Below, piece after piece: positions 16,651-24,773 of a stretch of 51,388 nucleotides of DNA. The position numbers and the translations under genes were made by a program. Origin of the DNA: Bacillota bacterium (GTDB lineage Bacteria; Bacillota; Clostridia; Saccharofermentanales; Fastidiosipilaceae); assembly GCA_023388435.1 (NCBI GenBank), contig JAEWGG010000021.1:1-51388 (forward strand). Direction: 5' to 3'. How positions within the stretch are numbered: the first letter of the stretch is position 1; the number at the start of each line of letters is the position of its first letter. The notes below the pieces were generated by a model. The model searched no databases. It saw only the letters and a list, made by a program, of their open reading frames with translations, and was not told where the DNA came from.

Positions 16651-17665
16651 CCACTTCATCCTCCCCTGTGTTGGACGCCGCAGCTCCCTGCTCTTCGTCA
16701 GTCCCAGCAGCATCTGCGCCCGCCGTCCCCTCCTCCAGCTCTGGCCGGTCCTCAGCAGCTCTCTGGTCTTCGGAATCTGGCTTGTCAAAACGGCGAAAAA
16801 TCAGCATAAGCACGATCAGGAAAAGCACCAGGACGAGGCCGATACCGGCGACGACGACCAGTTTGCGTCGCTGGGGGCTCTGGCCCCCCTCCGATGTGGC
16901 CGGGGCCTCATTCGGGACCGCGTCCTGGCCCAGCGTGACCGCCAGGGTCGCACTGCTCCCTTGAGTCAGACTCGCTTTCGTGCTTCCGCTGGTGTCAAGA
17001 CCCGCTGTTATCAAGGACTCATTGCGGGTGGTCGAGGCCAGACGATTGCGTGTCGGACGGCCATCCTGGGTCTGGTCGTAGTACGGCAGATAGCGCGAGG
17101 CCTTGATTTGAATATTCAGCTGTTTCTTATTCAGCAGAGCCTCGCTGACCTGTACCTGGGCCGTCTGTGTCTGGGTACTCGGAATGGCCTTACCCTCCAG
17201 ATTTTCAAAGGCGCTGCTCTGCAGAAGGAGCTGGCTGTCACCCGCGCGCTTCACCCGAAAGCGCAGCGAGACCAGTTCCCTCCGCCCTTTCAACAGTCGA
17301 AAACCCTCACGGGCCCGAGCGTCACACTGGACCAAGCCTGGCTGAATCTCAGCTGTCGCCGTCTCCACCCCGTCCTCATAGAGGACCTGGGCACCCACCA
17401 GTTCCAGAAGTTCCCGATTATAATTGACCAGGAGGCGGAAGGCCCTGTAGTCCTCAGCCGCCTCGCCGAGCAGATTCGCGGTAAACTCCTGCAGATTGTT
17501 CATCTGACTGAGCTCTTCCCAGTTCAAAAGCACCGAATTGTCCTTGGCCGCCTCTTCCGCCCTGAGCAGCCCTGGAGCAGGCAGGCAGAGGCCCCCACAA
17601 ATCAGGATGGCCAGCAGCAGTTTAAAAAGGCCCAGACCTCTACGGTGTACACAGTTTTTTTCCAT
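16637..17665 (-). CDS. Type I membrane protein with cohesin-like outer domain
   Basis: The 342-residue product has a signal peptide (1-36), an outer domain (about 45-175), a Ser/Thr-rich stalk (about 210-265), one transmembrane segment (269-291) and an acidic tail. The outer domain pattern (RAFRLLVNYNRELLELVGAQ, then LVSLRFRVKRAGDSQLLLQS) resembles cohesin-type jelly-roll modules, which bind dockerins or act as adhesion modules, but the match is by eye. A promoter lies immediately upstream. It pairs by overlap with the next gene, and the two products may work as a complex. Confidence 0.65.
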   Translation of the reverse strand: MEKNCVHRRGLGLFKLLLAILICGGLCLPAPGLLRAEEAAKDNSVLLNWEELSQMNNLQEFTANLLGEAAEDYRAFRLLVNYNRELLELVGAQVLYEDGVETATAEIQPGLVQCDARAREGFRLLKGRRELVSLRFRVKRAGDSQLLLQSSAFENLEGKAIPSTQTQTAQVQVSEALLNKKQLNIQIKASRYLPYYDQTQDGRPTRNRLASTTRNESLITAGLDTSGSTKASLTQGSSATLAVTLGQDAVPNEAPATSEGGQSPQRRKLVVVAGIGLVLVLFLIVLMLIFRRFDKPDSEDQRAAEDRPELEEGTAGADAAGTDEEQGAAASNTGEDEVDETN

Positions 17666-17675
17666 AGCGCCTTAT

Positions 17676-17703
17676 TTTATACGTATTTAGGCGGAGGCGG
17701 CAA
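17676..17703 (-). promoter_or_regulatory. Promoter very close to the start of the cohesin-like gene
   Basis: TTGCCG, 16 bases, TATAAA (17676-17681) on the minus strand. The expected start of transcription is only about 4 bases before the ATG at 17665, so the mRNA would be nearly leaderless. The ribosome site is correspondingly poor (AAGG). Confidence 0.55.
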
Positions 17704-17818
17704 GCCTCTGAAATGCTTGCCAGACAGGCTCCCCCGCATACTCGAAGTCGAAACGCCAGCCATTCCAGCAGCGCAAGTCAGCGGTAGTTCCGTCGCCTGA
17801 GTCCTCCCCACGCCTTCC

Positions 17819-19192
17819 TCAATCCCAGCTGGGGAAGGCATGCTCCGCGGGCAAGTCCTGGAACACGGGAATGCGAAACAGGCGCCTCCGACTGAACTGG
17901 CCGCTCTGCAGGCAGCTGAGGAACTGGGCCTCGGCCTCCTCCGTGGGGGCCAGGACATTCTGCATATATTGGTGGCTGGGATCGCCCGTCACATTAAACT
18001 TTTGCAAATAGAGGGTCGGCTGTTCCCTGGTGTAGTGGTCACGTATCCAGAGCGCCCCACCCACCAGTGCCTTCTGCCGGGTATCCCAGGGCAGGAGGTA
18101 GCGGGCCTGTTCCTCCGCACTGAGCCCCCGCCCCGTCTGGGCGAAGCGCAGGGCCTCATCTCTGGGTTCCGCACCACCTGTGGCCCCTATGTTGTACAGG
18201 TTATAAAAGCCCGTCCGACCATCCACCTCCCGTGTGCCCAGGGCCGTGTCCGCCAGCCCCTGGCCCGTGTACTGCTCCTGTCGGACGCGACTGCCCAGGA
18301 AGAGGGGGGAGAGATCGCTTTTCTCAGCTGCCTCTAAGAGCTCCGGAACCAGGTCCTCCAGCTCTGGAACCCCTTTATAGAGGGCCCGCAGCTCCTCTTC
18401 CTGCTCCTTTCCTTCCAGACGGAAACCGACATCTTCGTAGGCAAAAATCAGGCTTTCACACAGGTAACTTCGCGGATCCATGAAGTAGGTCAGAGCCGCC
18501 TCCCCCACAGGGGACCAGTCCGGACTGTCATAGACCGTTTTATTCGCCAGCATATAGCTATAGAAGCTGGACTGGGGCAGGAGGTTGCGGGCCTCATTCT
18601 CCAGCTGCTCCTCGACGGCCTGCTGGAAGCCCTTATCCACGGGTACAGCCTGGAACTGCCAGTTCGGATGCCGGCGGTGCAGCTCGTCCAAGCGATCCTG
18701 GTAGGCCGTAGGGAAGCTTGCCAACTGGGTCTCCCAGTCCGCATTTTCCTGTACCTTGTCCGCCCGCTGCAAACGGGAGCGCTCCAGGAGGCGCTGCCCC
18801 CCCGCATCGACGACGAGATAAGCCTCAAGTCCCCTGTAACGCAGCTTGTACCAGCGCTGCCCATAGGCGGTATCCTCACCTGTGACCTCCGCCTCGATAT
18901 CAAGCAGCTCCCCCACGGGCAGGATGGCCAGACGGGTCCCGTCCTGGCTGGGTTCGGCGCGCAGGTTATAGGGCTGGAGGAGGAGTAGACTCTGGGGGCC
19001 AGGCCCAACAAACAGTCTTCTGATTCCAGGTACGGAGACCAGGCTGAGGACCAGGGCCAGGATAAGGACCAGGGCGAGACACAGATAGACGAAGGGACTC
19101 CGACGCCGCCGGGCCTTGCGCGGAGCGGATGGTCTGGACTGCTGGCGGCGCGGGCCGGTCTCTGGGGCGCGTGCGGGATCCTTCTGGAACAT
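17819..19192 (-). CDS. Membrane-anchored beta-N-acetylglucosaminidase-like wall hydrolase
   Basis: The 457-residue protein has a basic cytoplasmic start, one signal-anchor segment (34-54), an SH3-like module (about 65-135, GQRWYKLRYRGLEAYLVVD) and a catalytic region of the LytB/GH73-like glucosaminidase class. Recognisable are LDELHRRHPNWQFQAVPV, YFMDPRSYLCESLIFAYE and FYNLYNIGATGGAEPRDEAL, patterns typical of Firmicutes autolysins that cut the glycan strand. ATG 19192 has GGAGG 6 bases upstream. It is the first gene of the minus-strand envelope group that includes the two surface proteins and GtrA. Confidence 0.78.
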   Translation of the reverse strand: MFQKDPARAPETGPRRQQSRPSAPRKARRRRSPFVYLCLALVLILALVLSLVSVPGIRRLFVGPGPQSLLLLQPYNLRAEPSQDGTRLAILPVGELLDIEAEVTGEDTAYGQRWYKLRYRGLEAYLVVDAGGQRLLERSRLQRADKVQENADWETQLASFPTAYQDRLDELHRRHPNWQFQAVPVDKGFQQAVEEQLENEARNLLPQSSFYSYMLANKTVYDSPDWSPVGEAALTYFMDPRSYLCESLIFAYEDVGFRLEGKEQEEELRALYKGVPELEDLVPELLEAAEKSDLSPLFLGSRVRQEQYTGQGLADTALGTREVDGRTGFYNLYNIGATGGAEPRDEALRFAQTGRGLSAEEQARYLLPWDTRQKALVGGALWIRDHYTREQPTLYLQKFNVTGDPSHQYMQNVLAPTEEAEAQFLSCLQSGQFSRRRLFRIPVFQDLPAEHAFPSWD

Positions 19193-19330
19193 AGGGTCCT
19201 CCTTCTCTATTCGCTCTACTCTAGCTCGCCCAAATCAATCATTTAGCACCTGGTGGGGGGCAGAATGGAGGCTGTCAGGGAGATTTTGCCCCGCCGCCCA
19301 GCCATTTAGACTGCTTTCCACACGGACATT

Positions 19331-19339
19331 TGTTAAAAT
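19331..19339 (+). promoter_or_regulatory. Extended -10 promoter of tkt
   Basis: TGTTAAAAT lies 68 bases upstream of the transketolase ATG. No strong -35 is visible. The rest of the 214-base gap to the divergent glucosaminidase gene shows no gene. Confidence 0.5.
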
Positions 19340-19406
19340 TTAGCGTATCACAGAACTGAGCGGGGCGCAGTAGGCAACTGGCCCGGCCCCCTATTGAGGA
19401 GGAACT

Positions 19407-21389
19407 ATGAAGCAATCAGCTCTTGAGAGTCTGGCCATCCAGAGCATTCGTCTGCTCGCTGTCGACGGCGTCCAGAAGGCCAATTCGGGACATCCAGGCC
19501 TTCCCCTGGGTTCGGCTCCTATGGCCTACACCCTCTTTCAGAAGCACCTGAAACATAATCCTGCCGAGCCGGACTGGTTTGACCGCGACCGCTTCGTTCT
19601 TTCAGCCGGCCACGCTTCCATGCTGCTCTATGCCCTCCTGCACAGCTATGGTTACCCCCTGCCTATCGAGGAGCTCCAGCGTTTTCGCCAGCTCGGATCG
19701 CTGACCCCCGGGCATCCGGAATACGGCCTCACCCAGGGCGTTGAAACCACGACGGGCCCACTGGGACAAGGCTTCGCCACAGCCGTCGGCCTGGCCCTCG
19801 CCGAGGCCCATCTGGCCGCCCGCTTCAACCGTGAGGGCCTGCCTCTGATCGACCACCATACCTACTGCCTGGTCGGCGACGGCTGTCTCCAGGAGGGGGT
19901 CAGCGCCGAGGCGGCATCCCTGGCAGGCACCCTGGGCCTGGGCAAGTTGATTGTCCTCTATGACAGCAACGGCATCACCATCGACGGCTCGACGGAGCTC
20001 GCTTTTACCGAAGATGTCCAGGCCCGTTTTGCGGCCTATGACTGGCAGACTCTGGAAGTCGCTGACGGCAATGACGTCCAGGCCATCTCCGAGGCCATCG
20101 AAGCCGCGAAGGCCGAGACTGCCCGCCCCAGCCTGATTGTTGTCCACACCCAGATCGGCTACGCCTCCCCGCTCGAGGGTAGCGCCAAGTGCCACGGGGC
20201 CCCCCTCGGTGAGGAGAATGTCCGCCTGCTCCGTGCCAAGCTGAACTGGCCTATGGATGAGCCCTTCGCCGTACCTGAGGAGGTCCGTCAGCACTTTGCC
20301 CAGCGCCGCAGCGAACTGGTCCAGAATGCGTCCCAGTGGCAGAAAATCCTGGAGCGCTACGCCCGGCAAGAACCCCAGCTCCACAGGGATTTCCTGGACC
20401 TCCTCTCCGGCCAGGCCCCCGACCTCAGCCAGGATCAGGACTTCTGGAACTTTGAAGGGAAAGTCGCCACCCGTAAGTGCTCTGAGACCTGCATCAACCG
20501 TATTGGCCAGCGCTTCAGCAACTGGGTGGGCGGCTCAGCCGACCTCGCCGGCTCGAACCTGACCACTCAGAAGGAGGCGGGCTGGATGGCTGCGGGGGAT
20601 TTCAGTGGGCGCAACATCCACTTCGGCATCCGCGAGTTTGCCATGGCCTGTATGGCCAGCGGCCTGGCCCTGCACGGTCTCTACAGTTATTGTGCGACCT
20701 TCCTTGTCTTCAGCGACTACATGAAGGCAGCGATGCGCCTGGCGGCCATCATGGAGCTTCCTGTAACCTATGTGCTCACCCATGACAGCATCGGTCTGGG
20801 AGAGGACGGGGCCACCCACCAGCCAATCGAACAGCTCAACTGCCTGCGCAGCATGCCCGGAATCTACACCTGGCGGCCCGCTGACGGTCGCGAGTGCGCC
20901 GCAGCCTATACCCACGCGCTTAACAGCCGTCTGCCCCACGCCCTGGCCCTCTCCCGCCAGGGGCTGCCGACGCTCCAGCAGAGCGGCCCTGAGGCCCTAA
21001 AAGGCGCCTACATCCTCGCCGAAAACTGCCAGGGGGCGGAACCCGAACTCATCCTCATCGCCACAGGTTCTGAGGTCAGTCTGGCCCTTGAGGCCTATCA
21101 GCAGCTGGCTGAGCGCTGCCGCCTGCGCCTGATCTCCATGCCCTGTATGGAACTTTTCCTGGAACAGTCCCCCGAGTACCAGGAGACCCTGCTGCCCCGG
21201 AACTGCCGCCGCCGTCTGGCCATTGAGGCCGGGGACACGCAGGCCTGGTACCGCTTCGTCGGTCTGGATGGGGCAGTTATTGGCATGGAGAGCTTCGGCC
21301 TCTCCGGCAAGGCCGAGGAACTCTTCGCTCACTTCGGCTTCACCGTCGAAGCTCTCGTCGCCAGGGCCCAGGAACTGCTGGACCGCTGA
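19407..21389 (+). CDS. tkt: Transketolase
   Basis: Transketolase moves two-carbon ketol units between sugar phosphates in the pentose phosphate pathway, with thiamine diphosphate and Mg2+. The 660-residue single chain contains the substrate loop SGHPGLPLGSAPMAY, the ThDP/Mg motif GDGCLQEGVSAEAASLAG followed by YDSNGITIDG, and the second-half motif THDSIGLGEDGATHQPIEQL. GAGGAGG lies 4 bases before ATG 19407. It has its own promoter and terminator. Confidence 0.97.
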   Translation: MKQSALESLAIQSIRLLAVDGVQKANSGHPGLPLGSAPMAYTLFQKHLKHNPAEPDWFDRDRFVLSAGHASMLLYALLHSYGYPLPIEELQRFRQLGSLTPGHPEYGLTQGVETTTGPLGQGFATAVGLALAEAHLAARFNREGLPLIDHHTYCLVGDGCLQEGVSAEAASLAGTLGLGKLIVLYDSNGITIDGSTELAFTEDVQARFAAYDWQTLEVADGNDVQAISEAIEAAKAETARPSLIVVHTQIGYASPLEGSAKCHGAPLGEENVRLLRAKLNWPMDEPFAVPEEVRQHFAQRRSELVQNASQWQKILERYARQEPQLHRDFLDLLSGQAPDLSQDQDFWNFEGKVATRKCSETCINRIGQRFSNWVGGSADLAGSNLTTQKEAGWMAAGDFSGRNIHFGIREFAMACMASGLALHGLYSYCATFLVFSDYMKAAMRLAAIMELPVTYVLTHDSIGLGEDGATHQPIEQLNCLRSMPGIYTWRPADGRECAAAYTHALNSRLPHALALSRQGLPTLQQSGPEALKGAYILAENCQGAEPELILIATGSEVSLALEAYQQLAERCRLRLISMPCMELFLEQSPEYQETLLPRNCRRRLAIEAGDTQAWYRFVGLDGAVIGMESFGLSGKAEELFAHFGFTVEALVARAQELLDR

Positions 21390-21436
21390 TTGCCAGCCAG
21401 TCCAAGTCCGCCTGGCACGCATTCAGAATCCCTAAG

Positions 21437-21486
21437 TGAACTGCCTCCCATTTCTTTTACTGAGAACTGGGAGCTTTTCATTTTTA
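21437..21486 (+). terminator. tkt terminator, shares a 20-base element with position 80-99
   Basis: CTCCCATTTCT pairs with AGAACTGGGAG (one mismatch) and is followed by CTTTTCATTTTT. The left arm with its flank (21437-21456) is identical, inverted, to 80-99 of the window. Confidence 0.75.
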
Positions 21487-21606
21487 AACCAGGAACCCAG
21501 TTTGTAATCGGGGGCGCTGGCCTGTGACGAGCGGATATTCCTGTGCTTATCTGGATTTTGGGGGAAGAAAGGTAAAAGAACTTTCCCCAGCCTCCCTGGC
21601 TCACTT

Positions 21607-21631
21607 CTAGTCCGTGCTACAATTGGACTAG
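21607..21631 (+). promoter_or_regulatory. guaA promoter with inverted repeat over the -10
   Basis: An extended -10, TGCTACAAT (21615-21623), lies inside an inverted repeat CTAGTCC (21607-21613) / GGACTAG (21625-21631). The geometry suits a repressor operator. No purine riboswitch fold was recognised in the 50-base leader. Confidence 0.5.
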
Positions 21632-21672
21632 TTAAGGAACAGCGCTAACGCCGCTAGACTTGGGAGGAAGAC

Positions 21673-22959
21673 ATGGTACACGACCGCATCGCCATCATTG
21701 ATCTGGGCAGCCGGGAGAACACGGAAATCGCCCGCCAACTGCGCCAGATGGGCTACTTTACGGAAATTCACCCCCACGACCTGGACCAGGAGGCCCTGGC
21801 CCGCATATCCGGCCTCAAGGGCCTCATTCTCAACGGGGGACCGAACCGCGCCGTTCCCGGCACGGAGATCGAGGCCTCCAAGGCCATCTACGAATCTGGC
21901 CTACCCATCCTCAGCGTCGACCACCAGGGAGCCCCTAAGTGGCCCCAGAACCGTGAGCGCCGCGGCCAGATTCTGAGTCGCTTCGCCCAGGCCTGTGGCT
22001 GTCAGGCGGACTGGACCCTCGAGGCCTATAAAGACGAACTCATCCAGGAGCTCCGTGAGCAGATCGGTGAGGAGCGCGTGCTCCTGGCCCTCTCCGGAGG
22101 CGTGGACTCCTCCGTCGTGGCCGCCCTGCTCCACGCCGCCATCGGGGAGCAGCTGCTCTCGGTTCATGTCAACCATGGCTTCCTGCGCCAGGGCGAGTCT
22201 GAGCAGGTTCTCGATGTCTTCCGCAATCACCTGGGCGCCCAGCTGGTCTACGTCGACGCCTCCGAACGCTTCTTAGATGCTGTGGCCGGTGTCAGCGAGC
22301 CCGAGCAGAAGCGGCGCATCATCGGTGAGACCTTCATCCGCGTCTTTGAAGACGAGGCCAAGAAGCACGAGGGCATCCACTACCTCGCCCAGGGTACCAT
22401 CTACCCCGACATCATCGAATCCGGAACCCGAACCTCAGCGGGCGTCAAGGCCCATCACAATGTGGGCGGACTACCGGAAAAAATGGGCTTCAGTCTGGTG
22501 GAACCCCTGCGCATGCTCTTCAAAGATGAGGTCCGCGAGCTGGGGCTGGCCCTGGGTCTGCCCCATGACATGGTCTACCGCCAGCCCTTCCCCGGCCCTG
22601 GCCTCGCCGTGCGCTGCACGGGGGCCATCACCCGCGAGCGTCTGGAAGCCCTGCGCGTCTCAGATGCCATACTCCGAGAGGAGATCGCCCTGGCAGGCCT
22701 CGATGAGCAGATCTGGCAGTACTTTACCGTCGTCCCCGACTTCCGCTCCGTGGGTGTCCGCGAGGGCCAGCGCTGCTATGAGTGGCCCTGTATCATCCGC
22801 GCCGTCAATACGGTGGATGCCATGACTGCCGAGGTTGCTATTTTACCCGCCGACCTGATGAGTCGCCTCTGCTCCCGCATCACGGCGGAGGTTCCTGGCA
22901 TCAACCGCGTGCTCTATGATTGGACCCCCAAGCCCTGCGGGACCATTGAGTGGGAGTGA
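21673..22959 (+). CDS. guaA: GMP synthase with deleted glutaminase core
   Basis: GMP synthase aminates XMP with ATP, normally using ammonia released from glutamine by its N-terminal class I amidotransferase domain. The ATP-PPase half is intact: SGGVDSS at 141-147, FPGPGLAVR, and the dimerisation end CGTIEWE. The amidotransferase half starts normally (RIAIIDLGSRENTEIARQL, LILNGGPNRA) but where GICYGMQ should be it reads SVDHQGA (81-87) and joins straight to FAQACGCQADWTLEAY. About 90 residues are missing, including the catalytic Cys and the downstream His/Glu. Length is 428 against about 515. The reading frame is clean. It should be ammonia-dependent or need a separate glutaminase. GGGAGGAAGAC precedes the ATG. 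Confidence 0.9.
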   Translation: MVHDRIAIIDLGSRENTEIARQLRQMGYFTEIHPHDLDQEALARISGLKGLILNGGPNRAVPGTEIEASKAIYESGLPILSVDHQGAPKWPQNRERRGQILSRFAQACGCQADWTLEAYKDELIQELREQIGEERVLLALSGGVDSSVVAALLHAAIGEQLLSVHVNHGFLRQGESEQVLDVFRNHLGAQLVYVDASERFLDAVAGVSEPEQKRRIIGETFIRVFEDEAKKHEGIHYLAQGTIYPDIIESGTRTSAGVKAHHNVGGLPEKMGFSLVEPLRMLFKDEVRELGLALGLPHDMVYRQPFPGPGLAVRCTGAITRERLEALRVSDAILREEIALAGLDEQIWQYFTVVPDFRSVGVREGQRCYEWPCIIRAVNTVDAMTAEVAILPADLMSRLCSRITAEVPGINRVLYDWTPKPCGTIEWE

Positions 22960-22997
22960 GTTCATAAGACAGCGACTTAACGGAGCTGGCCAGGATA

Positions 22998-23039
22998 AGA
23001 AAGAGCGCCGCCGAGCCGAGGGCCGGAGGCGCTCTTTCT
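22998..23039. terminator. Convergent terminator between guaA and the NusG-II gene
   Basis: AGAAAGAGCGCC pairs perfectly with GGCGCTCTTTCT across 18 bases. It sits between converging genes and can serve both. Confidence 0.75.
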
Positions 23040-23075
23040 GCTTCTTAATATCCGGCCCAGTCTAGAGCCAGGTCC

Positions 23076-23480
23076 TCAGCCAATGACCTGGTCTGGGGCC
23101 TCAGCCTGGTCTCCCCCCTCCTCCTGGAGAATCTGGATGCTCATGCGGTTCGGCACACAGGCCGCGAAGTCCCCCACCCTACTCAGATGTCCCGTGCGCA
23201 CACAGATCTGGTCCGGGCAGTTGGCGTGGTAGAAGGCAATACTCCCATCCTTATAGAGTTTGAATTCTACCTGCTCCTGGCCTGGGAGGGAAAAGACCCG
23301 CTCCTCCTGCCCAGCGTGGAGGGGCAGGGCCATGACGACCCGACCCTCGAAGTCAATCTGAGCCAGACGCCCCGTCGAACCCGCCTCCCGCGGCCAGAAG
23401 AAATAGGCCAGGGCAAGGCCGAAGATAAGGCTCAGACAGAGGAGGTCTGTCCAGCGCATAAAGGGTCGCTCCGCCCTCAT
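23076..23480 (-). CDS. NusG domain II-containing small membrane-anchored protein
   Basis: The 134-residue product has one N-terminal hydrophobic segment (about 11-29) and then the NusG-II type domain common in Firmicutes, with the signature NCPDQICVRTGHLSR followed by AACVPNRMSIQI, including two conserved cysteines. Such proteins often sit beside ApbE or quinone-biosynthesis genes and their function is not established. ATG 23480 overlaps the lacI-family stop (ATGA), so it is co-translated with the regulator, an unusual partner. Confidence 0.8.
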   Translation of the reverse strand: MRAERPFMRWTDLLCLSLIFGLALAYFFWPREAGSTGRLAQIDFEGRVVMALPLHAGQEERVFSLPGQEQVEFKLYKDGSIAFYHANCPDQICVRTGHLSRVGDFAACVPNRMSIQILQEEGGDQAEAPDQVIG

Positions 23481-24496
23481 AGGCCCGGCCCCTTCCACGC
23501 CGTGGTTCCACGGTGCACAAGGTCGCAGCGCACGGGGAAGCTGTGCTCGCTGCAGACCTCCCCGGCCAGGAGCCTCAGAAGTATCTGGCTGGCCCCCTGG
23601 CAGAGCTGCTCGCGGTGGTTGTTGATGCTGCTCAGTTCCGGCTGGCTGTAACGGGCGTAGTCCAGGTCGTTATAGCCGATAATCTCCAGATCCTCTGGCA
23701 CGCGGAGTCCCAGCTTCTGCGCCTCCTTGAGGGCCGCGATGGCCAGGGAATCCTCACTGGCCAGTACGGCATCCCAGCCCTCGGCCAGACACCTGGCCAA
23801 TTTGGCACCCAGCTCAGGATCGTGGCTCTGTAGACTGACGAGGCCCCTACTCTGCTCCGCTGTCCCAGCATCCTGCATGGCCGCCAGGTAGCCCCCCTGC
23901 TTGCGGCGGGCACTGTATGACTCCGAATCGCTGAGGAAGAGAATGCGCTCCTGGCCGTTCTGCAGGAGGTAGCAGGTGGCCTCATAGCAGGCCTCATAGT
24001 CCATGCAGTAAAAATTATAAATATTTTCACCACTGACCCGCCCATTAATAATAAAGACTGGCAGGTTCTCCGCCGCCCGCTGGATACAGGCCACGGCCTC
24101 CCCCTCCCCCGAATAGTGGGAGCCGACAAGGATCAGAGCGTCGACGCCTTTGGTGAGCAGATTCTCCAGGCAGCGGCTCTTTTCCTCCAGGCCGAAGCCA
24201 CTGCAGGCCAGAAGGCAGCTGTAGTTATGCTCCTTCAGGTTGCGTTCCAAGAGAGAGAGGCACTGGGCCATAAAAGGATCGGAGATATCGGGACAGACCA
24301 GCCCAATCGTCGACATGGACTGGAGGCCCAGACCGCGGGCGAAGACATTGGGTGTGTAGCGTTGCTGCTCCATGATCTCCAGCACCCGCTGTCGGGTCTC
24401 CTCCCGGACGCGCGGGCTCTTGTTGACCACACGGGAGACGGTGGCGATGGAGACCCCCGCCAGCTTGGCAATATCATAGATGTTTGGACTCTTCAC
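23477..24496 (-). CDS. LacI-family transcriptional regulator of hexuronate genes
   Basis: The 339-residue protein has the N-terminal LacI helix-turn-helix (YDIAKLAGVSIATVSRVVN, about residues 6-24) and the hinge plus periplasmic-binding-type sensor (TIGLVCPDISDPFMAQ, LILVGSHYSG, LASEDSLAIAAL, EIIGYNDLDYA). The start is GTG with AGGAG 9 bases upstream. It is divergent from uxaA-uxaB; the palindrome at 24641-24654 is a plausible operator, so it probably represses these genes until a hexuronate-derived inducer is present. The inducer is inferred from context only. Confidence 0.88.
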   Translation of the reverse strand: MKSPNIYDIAKLAGVSIATVSRVVNKSPRVREETRQRVLEIMEQQRYTPNVFARGLGLQSMSTIGLVCPDISDPFMAQCLSLLERNLKEHNYSCLLACSGFGLEEKSRCLENLLTKGVDALILVGSHYSGEGEAVACIQRAAENLPVFIINGRVSGENIYNFYCMDYEACYEATCYLLQNGQERILFLSDSESYSARRKQGGYLAAMQDAGTAEQSRGLVSLQSHDPELGAKLARCLAEGWDAVLASEDSLAIAALKEAQKLGLRVPEDLEIIGYNDLDYARYSQPELSSINNHREQLCQGASQILLRLLAGEVCSEHSFPVRCDLVHRGTTAWKGPGL

Positions 24497-24609
24497 AGTG
24501 TTGCACTCCTGGCTCAGCTGAAGTCAAGGCGGCAGGGCGGAGCTCACGTTCCAGCCCGCACAGGCCATATGTTTCCCAGTTTGAGACATGGGCCCAACGG
24601 GGTCAAGTC

Positions 24610-24654
24610 TTGACAGCGCATAAAAAGATGCGAAAATATATGTAAGCGTTTACA
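24610..24654 (+). promoter_or_regulatory. uxaA promoter with cre/LacI-type palindrome
   Basis: TTGACA (24610-24615) is followed about 18 bases later by AAATAT, then the near-perfect palindrome TGTAAGCGTTTACA (24641-24654) around the expected start of transcription. The palindrome fits the CcpA cre consensus and also the general LacI-family operator form. Confidence 0.75.
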
Positions 24655-24773
24655 CCCGATTGAAACAGAGGCTCCGACAAGGCCCCGCCAGAGGCGGAGC
24701 AGCCCCTGGCTCCGCGAAACTTTTGGCCCAACAGAAAGCTCTGTAGTGCGGGTCAAAATTGAGGAGGAAAGTT

